From: Acidimicrobiia bacterium | Lineage (GTDB): Bacteria; Actinomycetota; Acidimicrobiia; Acidimicrobiales; Bin134 | Direction of reading: 5' to 3' | Length of the DNA: 64,000 nucleotides | NCBI GenBank assembly: GCA_022819825.1 | Contig: JAJEGM010000053.1 | Location: forward strand, 208,004-272,003 | In this document: piece after piece, positions 10,975 to 19,975 of the stretch | Layout of the letters: each line of letters begins with the position of its first letter | Position numbering within the stretch: the first letter of the stretch is position 1 | Position numbers and translations under genes: made by a program | Notes under the pieces: generated by a model | Database searches by the model: none | What the model was told of the DNA's origin: nothing | What the model saw: only the letters and a program-made list of their open reading frames with translations

Positions 10975-11687
10975 GACAGATGCGCGCCGAACCAGGCCGC
11001 CATACGGGACCAGCCATCGGAGGCAGCGTCGGCGTTGTACGACGGGCGCTCGTCGCACAGGAACCCGTGGTCGGCATCGGCGTAGCGCACGATGTCGGTG
11101 GGCTGGGCGTTGCCATCGAGGTCGGACCGAAGTTGCTCAACACCCTCGACCGGGATCATGCCGTCGAGGTCGCCGAACAGGCCCAGCCACGGGCACTGGA
11201 GGTCGCCATGGCGGTCAGCCAGCTTGGGCTGGCCCGGGGTGAACCCGTCGGTCACGATGGCCCCGCCGTAGTAGGTGACCGCCGCGCCCACTGGGCGGCT
11301 GATGGCCGTCAGGAAGGTGACCCGGCCGCCCATGCAGAATCCGGTGATGCCCACCTTGTTGGACGGAATCCCCTGGTCGGCCAGAAAGCCGAGAGCGGCA
11401 TCCACGTCCATCAGGGAGTGGGAGTCGAGGAGGTTGCCCATCATCTCGAATATCTTGTCCATCTCGTCGTAGCCGGCCAGATTGTTCTCATAGCGGTGAT
11501 AAAGATCAGGGGCCACCGCCAGATAGCCCTCGGCCGCTACCCGTCGGGTTACGTCCTCGATATGGCCGTTCAGCCCGAAGGCCTCCATGATCACGATTAC
11601 CGCGGCACTCGGCTCGCCATCGGGGCGGGCGACGTACAGCCTCATCGGGCCATCGGCAGTGGAGAGTTCTACGTTCTCGGTTTGCAT
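10971..11687 (-). CDS. Dienelactone hydrolase family protein
   Basis: 238-residue alpha/beta hydrolase with Cys as nucleophile in GFCMGG, an Asp in FGDLDGMIP and His in ADHGFL, the triad of carboxymethylenebutenolidase-type enzymes. The characteristic glutamate near EAFGLN is also present. Its stop overlaps the next gene's GTG start by GTGA. Likely hydrolyses a lactone or ester in the same catabolic route as the neighbouring dehydrogenases. Confidence 0.88.
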   Translation of the reverse strand: MQTENVELSTADGPMRLYVARPDGEPSAAVIVIMEAFGLNGHIEDVTRRVAAEGYLAVAPDLYHRYENNLAGYDEMDKIFEMMGNLLDSHSLMDVDAALGFLADQGIPSNKVGITGFCMGGRVTFLTAISRPVGAAVTYYGGAIVTDGFTPGQPKLADRHGDLQCPWLGLFGDLDGMIPVEGVEQLRSDLDGNAQPTDIVRYADADHGFLCDERPSYNADAASDGWSRMAAWFGAHLS

Positions 11688-11722
11688 GGCTGCCGATGGT
11701 AGTTCTCGGTTCGACCAGCGGC

Positions 11723-12271
11723 CTATTGGTCAGGACGGGGAGCATAAACCGGATCAGAGCGGTCTCGGCTGCCCCGCAAGAAGCGCTCATCGAAAGGACG
11801 GAACTGCTCTTCTCGCACCCATTCCGTGGTAGCCACCCGCCGCTGGATGAGCCAAGGTCCGTCGCCTCGTCGGCACACGTCGTCGATGAAGCGGAAGCCC
11901 ACCGACAGGTTCAATTCCGGCGGCCCTCCCTCAGTCCAATGCCGGGCGATGCCGTGGGCTTCGGAGCGAGCCCATTGCACAGTGCCCCCATCGGCAGAAG
12001 TTGCCAACTCCGGGTCGACTTCCACAAACACGTTCAATACGTTGTGGACCGAGCCGGTGTAGCGACGTAACAGACGCTCGCTCCACACCAGATACTCGTC
12101 CACAGTGCCCTCAAAAGTGCCGTGGGAATCGGTGGCGTCCGGGTGGTAGCACGAGCGGACCAGCTCCATGTCGAGGCGGTCCACCCCCCGGCAGTACCGA
12201 TACAGCAGTTCGATGATCTCTTGCTTGGACAAAAGTTCGGCAAGCTGGGCCTGGCTGTCCACAGCCGCCAT
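11723..12271 (-). CDS. SnoaL/NTF2-like domain protein
   Basis: 182-residue protein with the alpha+beta cone fold sequence pattern of SnoaL-like polyketide cyclases and ring-hydroxylating dioxygenase beta-like proteins: the helix EIIELLYRYCRGVDRLD, then CYHPDATDSHGTF and a C-terminal IQRRVATTEW strand. Start ATG 12271 begins shortly before the conserved helix. Stop lies 35 bases before the dienelactone hydrolase start, so it heads the operon. Enzymatic role uncertain; dehydratase, isomerase or binding functions are all known in the fold. Confidence 0.8.
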   Translation of the reverse strand: MAAVDSQAQLAELLSKQEIIELLYRYCRGVDRLDMELVRSCYHPDATDSHGTFEGTVDEYLVWSERLLRRYTGSVHNVLNVFVEVDPELATSADGGTVQWARSEAHGIARHWTEGGPPELNLSVGFRFIDDVCRRGDGPWLIQRRVATTEWVREEQFRPFDERFLRGSRDRSDPVYAPRPDQ

Positions 12272-12317
12272 TCTGCCCTGCCAGCAGGCTGTTGGTCTGG
12301 TTAGACTCAGCATTGAG

Positions 12318-12620
12318 TTGGCAGCGAACCCCGAGCCCGACGCCTCTTGGCATACCGACCCATTCGGGCGGCATGACGCCCGATGGTGGGATGGTACAAA
12401 ATGGACTGAAAAGGTCCGCGACCGAGAGCAGCCCGGCATCGACCCGCCTGGCATCGCAGTGGCCCCCCAGGCAATCCCCCTTAACGAGCCAGCCCCGCCC
12501 ATCCCCAGCCGGCGAATGATCCGCCTCTTCGGCAAACGGCTGCCCGGTGCCATGCTGCTGGCGTCAGTGGCCCTTGTTGCCGTGATCGTGCTGGTAGTCG
12601 TGGTGGCGGTGCTCATCTGA
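12318..12620 (+). CDS. DUF2510-containing membrane protein
   Basis: About 100 residues. An N-terminal DUF2510 motif (WHTDPFGRHDARWWDGTKWT) is followed by a linker and one C-terminal transmembrane helix rich in Ala, Leu and Val (last ~25 residues). This tail-anchored arrangement is common in actinobacteria; the function is unknown. The start is uncertain: TTG 12318 is the nearest in-frame initiation codon before the motif, while the open frame itself continues upstream into the divergent SnoaL gene. Confidence 0.65.
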   Translation: MAANPEPDASWHTDPFGRHDARWWDGTKWTEKVRDREQPGIDPPGIAVAPQAIPLNEPAPPIPSRRMIRLFGKRLPGAMLLASVALVAVIVLVVVVAVLI

Positions 12621-12676
12621 CGGGCCCAGAGCTCTCAACAACTCCTTGATCGACATCTCCCGGTAGTGTCCTGGCC

Positions 12677-13420
12677 GTGGCAAAACGAGAGATCATCTTG
12701 CACGAGTATGTCGACATCATGGGCCAGGCGGCGTGGCCCTACATGGAGCACATCAAGATCCAGAACCGGGACGCCCGGGTTGGTTTCGAGCTCCTGGGCA
12801 CTTGGTACACCATGGGGATCACTGCCCGCTGGCCTCAGGTGGTGAACCTGTGGGACTCGGGGGGCTGGGACGGCTGGCTCGAGCGGGTGGATAGGCTCAA
12901 TCTCAAGCGGAAGTCCAACGACCTGCTCGACGAATGGTGGGAGGAGGCCTACAAACTCCGCACCGGAGGCTACGACCGAGTCCTGGGATCGGTACCCGAA
13001 TCGCCTCCGGTGGCATCGGTGCTCGCCGGTGAGGTGCGGGGCACGCTGTACATCCACGAGTTGACCGAGGTGCGGCCGGGTTCGGCCCGGGACTACCTGG
13101 CCGCCATGGCCACCGACTACCTACCCGCCGCGGCCGACTACGGCTACACTTGCATGGGGCTGTGGGAGGTGCTGCACCACGACTACGAGGTGTGCACGGT
13201 GTGGGCCGCTTCCCCCGAGGCCTATATTCGACTGAACAAAGCTGCCGACGCGGCTGGCGGATTCGACGAGGGGGTCGAGGGCGACGACCGGCTGGTGGCG
13301 TGGCGAGCGACAGCCCAGCAGTACACCACCCGCTTTCGGGAAGAGCTGATGACCCCAGCCCCCGGCACGCTCACCGGCCCCGAGGCATACGAAGACGACA
13401 CCTATATCAATCGGCCATAG
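12677..13420 (+). CDS. Conserved hypothetical protein, possibly NIPSNAP/dimeric alpha-beta barrel
   Basis: 247 residues without signal peptide or membrane segments. Two similar halves can be seen, each with a strand-helix-strand pattern (HEYVDIMGQAAWPYMEHIK and IHELTEVRPGSARDYLAAM), suggesting a tandem ferredoxin-like/dimeric alpha-beta-barrel protein such as NIPSNAP. GTG 12677 is preceded by TAGTGT seven bases upstream. It precedes the Zn-alcohol dehydrogenase gene by 36 bases and is probably co-transcribed. Function not assigned. Confidence 0.7.
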   Translation: MAKREIILHEYVDIMGQAAWPYMEHIKIQNRDARVGFELLGTWYTMGITARWPQVVNLWDSGGWDGWLERVDRLNLKRKSNDLLDEWWEEAYKLRTGGYDRVLGSVPESPPVASVLAGEVRGTLYIHELTEVRPGSARDYLAAMATDYLPAAADYGYTCMGLWEVLHHDYEVCTVWAASPEAYIRLNKAADAAGGFDEGVEGDDRLVAWRATAQQYTTRFREELMTPAPGTLTGPEAYEDDTYINRP

Positions 13421-13456
13421 GCATCAAACGGTCATAGGCAGAGAGGAGCACCAGCT

Positions 13457-14581
13457 ATGCGGGGCATCTTGTTCGACGGCGAGGGCGCGGTTGTGGTCGA
13501 TGGGCTAGGAGTGACCGATCTCGAACCCGATCAGGTTCGAGTGCGGATCGGGGCAGCCGGGGTGTGTCACTCCGACGTGTCGGTGATCAACGGGACCTTT
13601 GGACAGATGTTCTCCCCGCCATTCGTGATGGGCCATGAGGGTGCCGGCCAGGTGGTGGCGGTGGGCGACGATGTCACAACCGTGGAGGCCGGTGATCACG
13701 TGGTGATCGCCACCATCGACAACTGCGGGCGCTGCTCGGTGTGTGCCACTGGCCACCCCACCTTGTGCCAAACCTCCAAGCTGGGTGCGGCCATCGCCAG
13801 GCGCAACGAGACCGGCGAGGAGCCCGGCCCCGGCGACTTGCCTGCCTACTTCACCTACCAGGGCGAGGAGATCATGGGCTTCGCCAACACCGGCGTGTTC
13901 GCTGAGGAGGTAGTGGTAGGCCAAGGCCAAGTTGTGGCCATCGACAAGCGGGTGCCGTTCACCAGCGCCTGCCTCATCGGCTGCGGCGTGCTCACCGGCA
14001 CCGGCGCCATCTTCAATCGGGCCCAGGTCTACCGGGGCGACTCCGTGGCGGTGATAGGTGTGGGGGGCATCGGCCTCAACGTAATCCAGGCCGCCCGCAT
14101 CGCCGGGGCTACCAAGATCGTCGCCGTCGACAACAACCCCGCCAAGGAGGGATTTGCCCGCCAATTCGGCGCCACTCACTTCGTGGACTCCGGCCAAGAC
14201 CCGTCAATCGAGACCGTGCGGGAGATCACCGCAGGCGGGGTGGACTGCTCGGTGGAATGCGTGGGCAACACCTCGCTGATGATGGACGCGGTGGAGATGC
14301 TGCGCCCCGGCGGCAGCATGGTGATCTTGGGAGTGGCGGGCATGGACTCCCGGATGGAGCTCGCCCCGTTCAAGCTCTACCAGAACAAGTCGATCATGGG
14401 CTGCCGCTACGGATCAGCCCGCCCCGCGTTCGACATCCCCGCCCTGGTGGACTTGTATCTCGACGGCCGCCTGCTGCTGGACGAGTTGGTGTCGGCCACC
14501 TACGACCTAGCCGAGCTCGACAAGGCCTTCGACGACCTCGAGGCCGGGAAGCTGGCCCGAGGCGTGCTCGATCTGAGTTGA
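13457..14581 (+). CDS. Zinc-dependent alcohol dehydrogenase (MDR family)
   Basis: 374-residue MDR oxidoreductase. Catalytic zinc site CHSD and GHEGAG, structural zinc lobe DNCGRCSVCATGHPTLC, Rossmann motif GVGGIGLN. The long loop between structural zinc and cofactor domain (FTYQGEEIMGFANTG) is like that of class III and mycothiol/NDMA-dependent actinobacterial dehydrogenases. It differs strongly from the other Zn-ADH in this window. AGAGAGGAGC provides a ribosome site before ATG 13457. Substrate unknown. Confidence 0.9.
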   Translation: MRGILFDGEGAVVVDGLGVTDLEPDQVRVRIGAAGVCHSDVSVINGTFGQMFSPPFVMGHEGAGQVVAVGDDVTTVEAGDHVVIATIDNCGRCSVCATGHPTLCQTSKLGAAIARRNETGEEPGPGDLPAYFTYQGEEIMGFANTGVFAEEVVVGQGQVVAIDKRVPFTSACLIGCGVLTGTGAIFNRAQVYRGDSVAVIGVGGIGLNVIQAARIAGATKIVAVDNNPAKEGFARQFGATHFVDSGQDPSIETVREITAGGVDCSVECVGNTSLMMDAVEMLRPGGSMVILGVAGMDSRMELAPFKLYQNKSIMGCRYGSARPAFDIPALVDLYLDGRLLLDELVSATYDLAELDKAFDDLEAGKLARGVLDLS

Positions 14582-14620
14582 TCCTCAGGCCGCTCGGTAC
14601 TCCCGAGGGGCTTTGGATCC

Positions 14621-15787
14621 CTAGGCCGCCGGCGTCTCGGTGATGTCGGCGTCGAGGTCTAGATCGAAGTACTTGGCCGGGTTCTCCAGCAGCACCTTGC
14701 GGGAGATCGACTCGTCCACCTTGGTGAAGTTCTCTTCGATGAACTCCTGGGAGTCGGGGAACGAACCCACCGAGTGGGGGAAATCGGTGCCCCACATGAT
14801 GTTGTCCCACGGGATGATATCGACCATGTCGAACACCACCGGATCGCGGATCACGCTGAAGTGGAAGTGGTCGAGTATCTGCTCGCTGGGCTTGCGCTCG
14901 TAGTTCACCTTGAACCAGTCGCCGAACAGGTCGTAGTTGTCGTCCATGAAGTAAAGCGTGCCGGGCAGCCAGCTCGCGTTGGTCTCGGCGAAGTAGAACT
15001 TGATCTCCGGGAACCGCTCCAGCACGCCGGCGGCGATGAGCTGGGCCATGCAGTACACCGGGGAATGGCTGCCGGCCCGCTGCACCAGTGCGCTCGCCCA
15101 GGGACTGTCAGACGTTCCCTTGGCCGCCGATTGGGCCGGTGCCTGCCCCGCGCCGAAGCCGAAGTGGGGCGCCAGCTTGAGACCAAGCTCTAGGCTCTTC
15201 TCCCAGAACCGGTCGTCCACCGGATCGGCGTAGGGAGAGCCGTTGGGGAAGTTGTAGAACGCCACCGATGGCAAGCCGGCCTCGGCAACGAACTCCAGCT
15301 CTTCCACCGCGTGGTCGATGCCGGTGATGGGGGTCACCGCGTTGCCGATGAGCCGGTCGGGGGCCACCGAGCAGTAGTCGTGGGCCAAAAACGTGTTATA
15401 GGCCCGGATCATGGAGCGGTACACGTCGGGATCCTTGATGCCCTCGAGGAATCGGCTGGCGAACACCGGCGGGAACAGCACCTCGGCGTCAATGCCGTCG
15501 AGGTCTTGTTCCCGGAGGCGCTGCTCGGCGGGGCCTGCCCCCTCGGCCGGGCTGCCGTCGGCGTTGAAATAGGTGCCGCCGGAGAACTTCACCTTGTCGC
15601 GCCCGGCGATGTTCTGGCCGTTGCGAAGCAGCGGCTGGCCCTCGATCAGCCACCCCTCTCCCCCTTCGGGGAGGTGGATCAACCGGGGTGCCCGATCCTT
15701 GTATCGCTCGGGGACATACTTCACGAATACATCGGGCGGCGTCTCCACATGCCCGTCAGCGCTGATTACCTTGTACTTTCGGCCCAT
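14621..15787 (-). CDS. Amidohydrolase family 2 (TIM-barrel) metal-dependent hydrolase/decarboxylase
   Basis: 388 residues, PF04909-type. The N-terminal metal motif is DGHVE, and the C-terminal conserved segment WGTDFPHS carries the catalytic Asp; YFAETNASWLP lies before it. This family includes decarboxylases such as those acting on ACMS, and various hydrolases; members are abundant in alicyclic degraders. The ATG at 15787 is preceded by TAAGCT with a six-base gap (leaderless pattern). Its start codon overlaps the start of the divergent lipoprotein gene. Confidence 0.87.
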   Translation of the reverse strand: MGRKYKVISADGHVETPPDVFVKYVPERYKDRAPRLIHLPEGGEGWLIEGQPLLRNGQNIAGRDKVKFSGGTYFNADGSPAEGAGPAEQRLREQDLDGIDAEVLFPPVFASRFLEGIKDPDVYRSMIRAYNTFLAHDYCSVAPDRLIGNAVTPITGIDHAVEELEFVAEAGLPSVAFYNFPNGSPYADPVDDRFWEKSLELGLKLAPHFGFGAGQAPAQSAAKGTSDSPWASALVQRAGSHSPVYCMAQLIAAGVLERFPEIKFYFAETNASWLPGTLYFMDDNYDLFGDWFKVNYERKPSEQILDHFHFSVIRDPVVFDMVDIIPWDNIMWGTDFPHSVGSFPDSQEFIEENFTKVDESISRKVLLENPAKYFDLDLDADITETPAA

Positions 15788-17102
15788 GGTCGGAGCTTAT
15801 TCCTCTCAGGTGGACCCAAGAAAAACTGGGCGTTTCAAGCACAAGACACTCGCCGTCTGCATCGCTCTCGGGCTGGTTCTGGCTCTGCTCGCCGCGGGGT
15901 GCTCCTCCAACGACGACGATTTGCAGCCCGCCGCGCCCATCGCTGAACAGCCGACCGAGGCGCCAGTGCCAACGGAAGCACCAACACCAGCGGCAACGCC
16001 CGAACCTCAACCCACCGAGGCGCCGACGCCCGAACCCACGGAGGCATCAGTACCGACTCCCGAGCCGACGCCACTACCCACCCCGGCACCCACGCCCGCT
16101 CCCCCTCTGGTCTTCACCGAGTTCGGCGACCTCCCCGTAGGAGTGAGAACCCTTGAGTTAGGAGAGGAAACCGGCGAGCAGCCCCTTTCTGTTTGGTACC
16201 CCGCCGATTCGGACGCGGTGGCCGGTATGGATACTGAGATCTATGACTCCGCCCAGGCCATTCCCGCGGCCTTTCGAGCCCTGATCCCCGACAGCATGCA
16301 GAGCGCGGTTGAGACCAACTCCTATCGCGATGCGCCGCTGGCCGCCGGGGGCCCCTATCCGGTGGTCATCTACAGCCACGGATACGGGGGTCACCGTGAC
16401 GTTGCCATCTTTCTGACCAGCCATTTGGCCTCGCACGGCTTCATCGTCGCCTCCCCCGAACACATCCACAGGAATCTGCCCGCCCAGGCGTTTGGAACCG
16501 CAGAGTCCAATCCGGAGAAAGACCAAGCCGATGTGGCCAACACCCTGGCTGCCCTGGAATCGGCATTCGGAGGCGCCGTCGACACCACCCGGGTGGGCGT
16601 GATCGGCCATTCCGCCGGTGCCAGAACCGCACTGGACGCATTGGCCAACGAATCGGTTCTGGCCGCCCTACCGCTGGCCGGCGGTGGTGCGGTTCCACCC
16701 GATGGGGCAGACAAGCCGATCCTGGTGGTGGTAGCCGAATTGGACATCACCGTGCCCACCGATAGAAGCCTAGAAAGTTACGACTCAGCCCCCGGACCCA
16801 AAACTTTCGTAAACCTGGCTCAGGCCGGCCACAACAGCTTCACCGACAGCTGTCCTGTCATCCTTGCCGGCGGTGGGCTGGGCATGCTCGAACCCCTCCT
16901 CGGGGCCGAGCAGGTAGCGCGGGCCGAAGACGGATGCACCCCGGAAAACGCCGACCCTCTGGCCATGCAAGCGGCCCTCGAGCACCTGACCACAGCATTC
17001 TTCCTGGTCAATCTGACCGACCGGCTCGACATAGGGGTCACCCCCGAGTTTGCCGACCTGATCGACGGAGTCGAACTGGCCGACTATCGCGAAGCTGGCT
17101 GA
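15786..17102 (+). CDS. Secreted lipoprotein with alpha/beta hydrolase (esterase) domain
   Basis: N-terminal lipoprotein signal with lipobox LLAAGC, then a ~60-residue Pro/Thr/Glu/Ala-rich linker built of PTEAP/PTPEP units, then a hydrolase domain: VVIYSHGYGG oxyanion region, nucleophile elbow GHSAGA, Asp in AELDITVP and His in AGHNSF. This resembles PAF-acetylhydrolase/dienelactone hydrolase-like polyesterases anchored on the outer face of the membrane. The start could be ATG 15786 or GTG 15810; ATG 15786 forms a CATG palindrome with the divergent amidohydrolase start. Substrate not assignable. Confidence 0.83.
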   Translation: MVGAYSSQVDPRKTGRFKHKTLAVCIALGLVLALLAAGCSSNDDDLQPAAPIAEQPTEAPVPTEAPTPAATPEPQPTEAPTPEPTEASVPTPEPTPLPTPAPTPAPPLVFTEFGDLPVGVRTLELGEETGEQPLSVWYPADSDAVAGMDTEIYDSAQAIPAAFRALIPDSMQSAVETNSYRDAPLAAGGPYPVVIYSHGYGGHRDVAIFLTSHLASHGFIVASPEHIHRNLPAQAFGTAESNPEKDQADVANTLAALESAFGGAVDTTRVGVIGHSAGARTALDALANESVLAALPLAGGGAVPPDGADKPILVVVAELDITVPTDRSLESYDSAPGPKTFVNLAQAGHNSFTDSCPVILAGGGLGMLEPLLGAEQVARAEDGCTPENADPLAMQAALEHLTTAFFLVNLTDRLDIGVTPEFADLIDGVELADYREAG

Positions 17103-17118
17103 GAAAGGGGAGCCAGGC

Positions 17119-18090
17119 TCAGTCCAAACCGAGGTGGCCTCGGACAAAGCGGCGGTAGCCAGCCGCGCTCCAGTTGTCGTGGTCTTCGCCCCAGCCAACC
17201 GCGTCGCCAAACGTCCATTCGCTGAGGCAGTTCCACGTCCACAGATTGGGATTCAGGTGTACGCCAATCCTGTTCACGGCCCGACTTGTCGCCTTAAGGT
17301 TGCGGCCTAGCTCGTCGGTGGCCGTGATCTGCACCACAGTGGGAGCGCCGGTGCCGGGGTCACGCTCCAGCACGTCGCGCCGACCCTGGCTGGGCACTAG
17401 CCGGGAGTACTCGCTGTCGCGCAGGTAGTAGCCGTGGATGACGGTGCAGTCGGGGTCGTCGCCCTCGCCGTAAGCCATGGTCAGGGCGTGGAAGCCATCG
17501 GTGTCCGAGGCGGTGGCATAGCTGTAGCCGCCCCGAACCGCCCCGTGCAGCGTGGCGCCGAACTGGCTGCGCGGCCCCCACGATCGATCCCTCATCCCGT
17601 AGGCGTCCACCTCGTAGATTTCCTCGCCCAACCGGATAGTGCCCTGGTAGCGGCCCGGCTGGTCCAAATGGCCGTCACCCAGGTAGTTGGGGGGGCACAC
17701 CGCGGTGAACGTCAGGTCCACCTCGGCCTCCCCGTCGTCTTGGCATAGGAATCCGATCCGGTACTGCTCCAGAGGCTCGATCGCCTGGTAGCGAATGCCG
17801 TTGGGCAGCTCGATGTCGCTCAGCGGCTGGTCGGGCAGGGGCAGGTGCCAAAAGTTCTTGGCGTAGCGGCAGTTCCAGATCTGGTCGCCGCCGGTGTCCC
17901 AGAAGAAGGCTCCACCGGACGTGATCCCCTGGTTGGGCCGAAAGAACGGATAGAGCTGCCCCGACAGCTTGTGCTCGGGGGCGGCGAAGGTGAACCAGCA
18001 GGTCTCGGTCCAATAGGGGTCGTCAGAGGTTGGCGGATGGAACTCGTCGTCGGGATGTGTGGCGGTGCCAGTAGAGGGGTTAGCGGACAT
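17119..18090 (-). CDS. Conserved hypothetical protein (CrtC/DUF7064-like beta-sandwich)
   Basis: 323-residue soluble protein with many Trp and Gly residues and the motif VDAYGMRDRSWGPR, typical of proteins related to the hydroxyneurosporene synthase (CrtC)/DUF7064-65 group often found near acyl-CoA and aromatic catabolism genes. No signal peptide. ATG 18090 was chosen over an ATG upstream that would overlap the divergent gene. Convergent with the lipoprotein gene (16 bases between stops). Function unknown. Confidence 0.7.
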   Translation of the reverse strand: MSANPSTGTATHPDDEFHPPTSDDPYWTETCWFTFAAPEHKLSGQLYPFFRPNQGITSGGAFFWDTGGDQIWNCRYAKNFWHLPLPDQPLSDIELPNGIRYQAIEPLEQYRIGFLCQDDGEAEVDLTFTAVCPPNYLGDGHLDQPGRYQGTIRLGEEIYEVDAYGMRDRSWGPRSQFGATLHGAVRGGYSYATASDTDGFHALTMAYGEGDDPDCTVIHGYYLRDSEYSRLVPSQGRRDVLERDPGTGAPTVVQITATDELGRNLKATSRAVNRIGVHLNPNLWTWNCLSEWTFGDAVGWGEDHDNWSAAGYRRFVRGHLGLD

Positions 18091-18103
18091 GGGGTGCCAT
18101 GCT

Positions 18104-18928
18104 ATGGGAGTGACCCTTGGTCCTGACGATCTGGTGCTCAGCTCGGGCTCGCTGGACAATCCCTCAATTGAGGTGCTGGTGGAGGCCGCAGTGATTGGAG
18201 GTTTCGCCGGGTTGACCCTGTGGCCGGCGATCTATCCCCCCGATCCGACCATCGGCGAGCGCATTCGCGATGCCGGGCTGGCGGTTGTGGACATGGACGC
18301 CGTCATCGTATGGGTGGGACCAGACGACCCTGGCGGGCCTTACTACGAGGAAGCCCCTCGCGAATTGGTGTTCGAAGCAGCCGCCGCGCTGGGGGCCACC
18401 GGGGTGAACTCGCTGTTGGTGTGCGCGGGATCAGCGACCAGAGAGCAAGCGACCGAGGCCATGGCTGATCTAGCCGACCAGGGTACTTCCGTCGGGGTGG
18501 ACGTGTTCATGGAGTTCAGCCGCAGCCGGCCCATCCCCGACCCTCGCACCAGCGCCGAGGTGGTGGCCGCCACGGGCCGGGCCAACTGCGGCCTGACGGT
18601 GGACTTCTGGCATGTGCATTACGGCCCCGGCGACTTCTCCGACTTCGCCTCGATTCCTGGTCGGCTGGTGGGGGCCATCCAGCTCAACGATGCTCCGATG
18701 GAGTTCCCCGACGACCTGGGATGGGCCACCCGGTACCGGCGCTGTGTTCCCGGCGAGGGGGTTATGGACCTGGCCGGTGCGCTGAGGACTATCCGGGCTG
18801 CCGGATCTGTCGCGCCGGTGACTCTGGAGGTGTTCGACTCCGACCGGTTGGAGGCTATGGGGCCGGTGGGCTTTGCCCGGCTGTTGGGCGACGCCACCCG
18901 ACGGGTGCTCGAGGAGGCCCGCGGCTAG
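18104..18928 (+). CDS. Sugar phosphate isomerase/epimerase-like TIM-barrel protein
   Basis: 274-residue protein with an AP-endonuclease-2/xylose-isomerase-like pattern: VFMEFSRSR, LTVDFWHVHYG, VGAIQLNDAP and the final VTLEVFDSDR carry the Glu/Asp/His metal ligands expected in the family. Divergent from the gene at 17119-18090 with only 13 bases between start codons. Its TAG stop is shared, on the opposite strand, with the stop of the convergent oxidoreductase at a CTAG palindrome. Substrate unknown. Confidence 0.8.
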   Translation: MGVTLGPDDLVLSSGSLDNPSIEVLVEAAVIGGFAGLTLWPAIYPPDPTIGERIRDAGLAVVDMDAVIVWVGPDDPGGPYYEEAPRELVFEAAAALGATGVNSLLVCAGSATREQATEAMADLADQGTSVGVDVFMEFSRSRPIPDPRTSAEVVAATGRANCGLTVDFWHVHYGPGDFSDFASIPGRLVGAIQLNDAPMEFPDDLGWATRYRRCVPGEGVMDLAGALRTIRAAGSVAPVTLEVFDSDRLEAMGPVGFARLLGDATRRVLEEARG

Positions 18929-19962
18929 ACGCCCACCCGGATCGGGAGACCCGCGGCCCGGTACACCGCGTCGATGAGTTCCATCGTCTTGATCGACTCC
19001 GACGGGGGATACAGGTTGGGGCCGCCGTCTTCGACGCAAGCTCGGAAGGCTCGGAGCTGACAGGTGTAGGTGGCCACCTGCTCAGCCGGTTCGTAGTGGA
19101 CGGTGTTGCCATCGTGGTCGGTGACGGTGAGACCGCTTCCCCACATGGGAGAGAGCGGGTTGTCGATAAGCAGCCTGCCTTCGAAACCAGTCACCACCAC
19201 ATCAGCCTGGAACTCGAAGTCAAACGCCTCGGGGTCGATAGCGTCGGGATCGCCAAGTTCGACCTTCTGGTCGGTGCCGGTGAACGCCGAGGTGATGGCC
19301 GCGGTGGCCCCGCTGTCGCGATAGCGCAATTCGGCGGTCATGCGGACGTCCACATCGGGAGCCATCTCCTCGGCCTCGGCCCGCACTACCTCCAGCTCGC
19401 CGAAGGCCCGCAGGTTGCTGAGGGCATAAGAGCCGGTGTCCATGAGGGCGCCCCCCGCCAGGTCGTAGCGGTAGCGGATGTCGTCGGGACCGTGCATCGA
19501 AGGGAACACCATGGCCGCCTCCACATGGCTCATCTCCCCCACCGCACTGTCGGCCACCAACTCGATGGCTCGTTGGGCTTGAGGGTGGAAGCGCCAATGG
19601 TAAGCCTCCATCACCACCAGCCCGGTCCGCTCCGCGGCATCGGCCACTTGGCGGGCCTCGTCGGCGTTGGCGGTGAACGGCTTTTCCAGCAATACCGGCT
19701 TTCCCGCCTCTAGTGCGGCAATGGTCCAGCGGGCGTGGTGGGAGTTGGGCAGCGGGTTGTACACCGCGTCGATCTCCTCTGAGGCCAGCAGATCGTCGTA
19801 GCTGTCGAATACCAGAGGAATCCCATGCTCATCGGCATAAGCCCGAGCCCGCTGCGGATCGCGGGCCGCCACCGCGGCCACCTCCACCCCGTCGACCTCT
19901 TTCGCCGGCTCGATGAGCCCCATCGGCCCGATCCACGCCGCCCCCAACATGCCGATTCGCAT
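18925..19962 (-). CDS. Gfo/Idh/MocA-family NAD(P)-dependent oxidoreductase
   Basis: 345 residues. N-terminal Rossmann motif MRIGMLGAAWIGP, then the family's catalytic signature LLEKPFT with the key Lys near residue 98, and the substrate segment GGALMDTGSYALSN with the conserved Asp in the position of the usual H-bonding residue. These enzymes oxidise or reduce sugar-like substrates or trans-dihydrodiols. ATG 19962 follows TAACCT by six bases. Precedes the CysQ-like and MaoC-like genes in reverse orientation. Confidence 0.88.
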   Translation of the reverse strand: MRIGMLGAAWIGPMGLIEPAKEVDGVEVAAVAARDPQRARAYADEHGIPLVFDSYDDLLASEEIDAVYNPLPNSHHARWTIAALEAGKPVLLEKPFTANADEARQVADAAERTGLVVMEAYHWRFHPQAQRAIELVADSAVGEMSHVEAAMVFPSMHGPDDIRYRYDLAGGALMDTGSYALSNLRAFGELEVVRAEAEEMAPDVDVRMTAELRYRDSGATAAITSAFTGTDQKVELGDPDAIDPEAFDFEFQADVVVTGFEGRLLIDNPLSPMWGSGLTVTDHDGNTVHYEPAEQVATYTCQLRAFRACVEDGGPNLYPPSESIKTMELIDAVYRAAGLPIRVGV

Positions 19963-19975
19963 AACAGCAGGTTAG

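Noticed and set aside
14582..14620. Short CTCGG/CCGAG inverted repeat as a bidirectional terminator
   Set aside because: Only five base pairs and no U-run.
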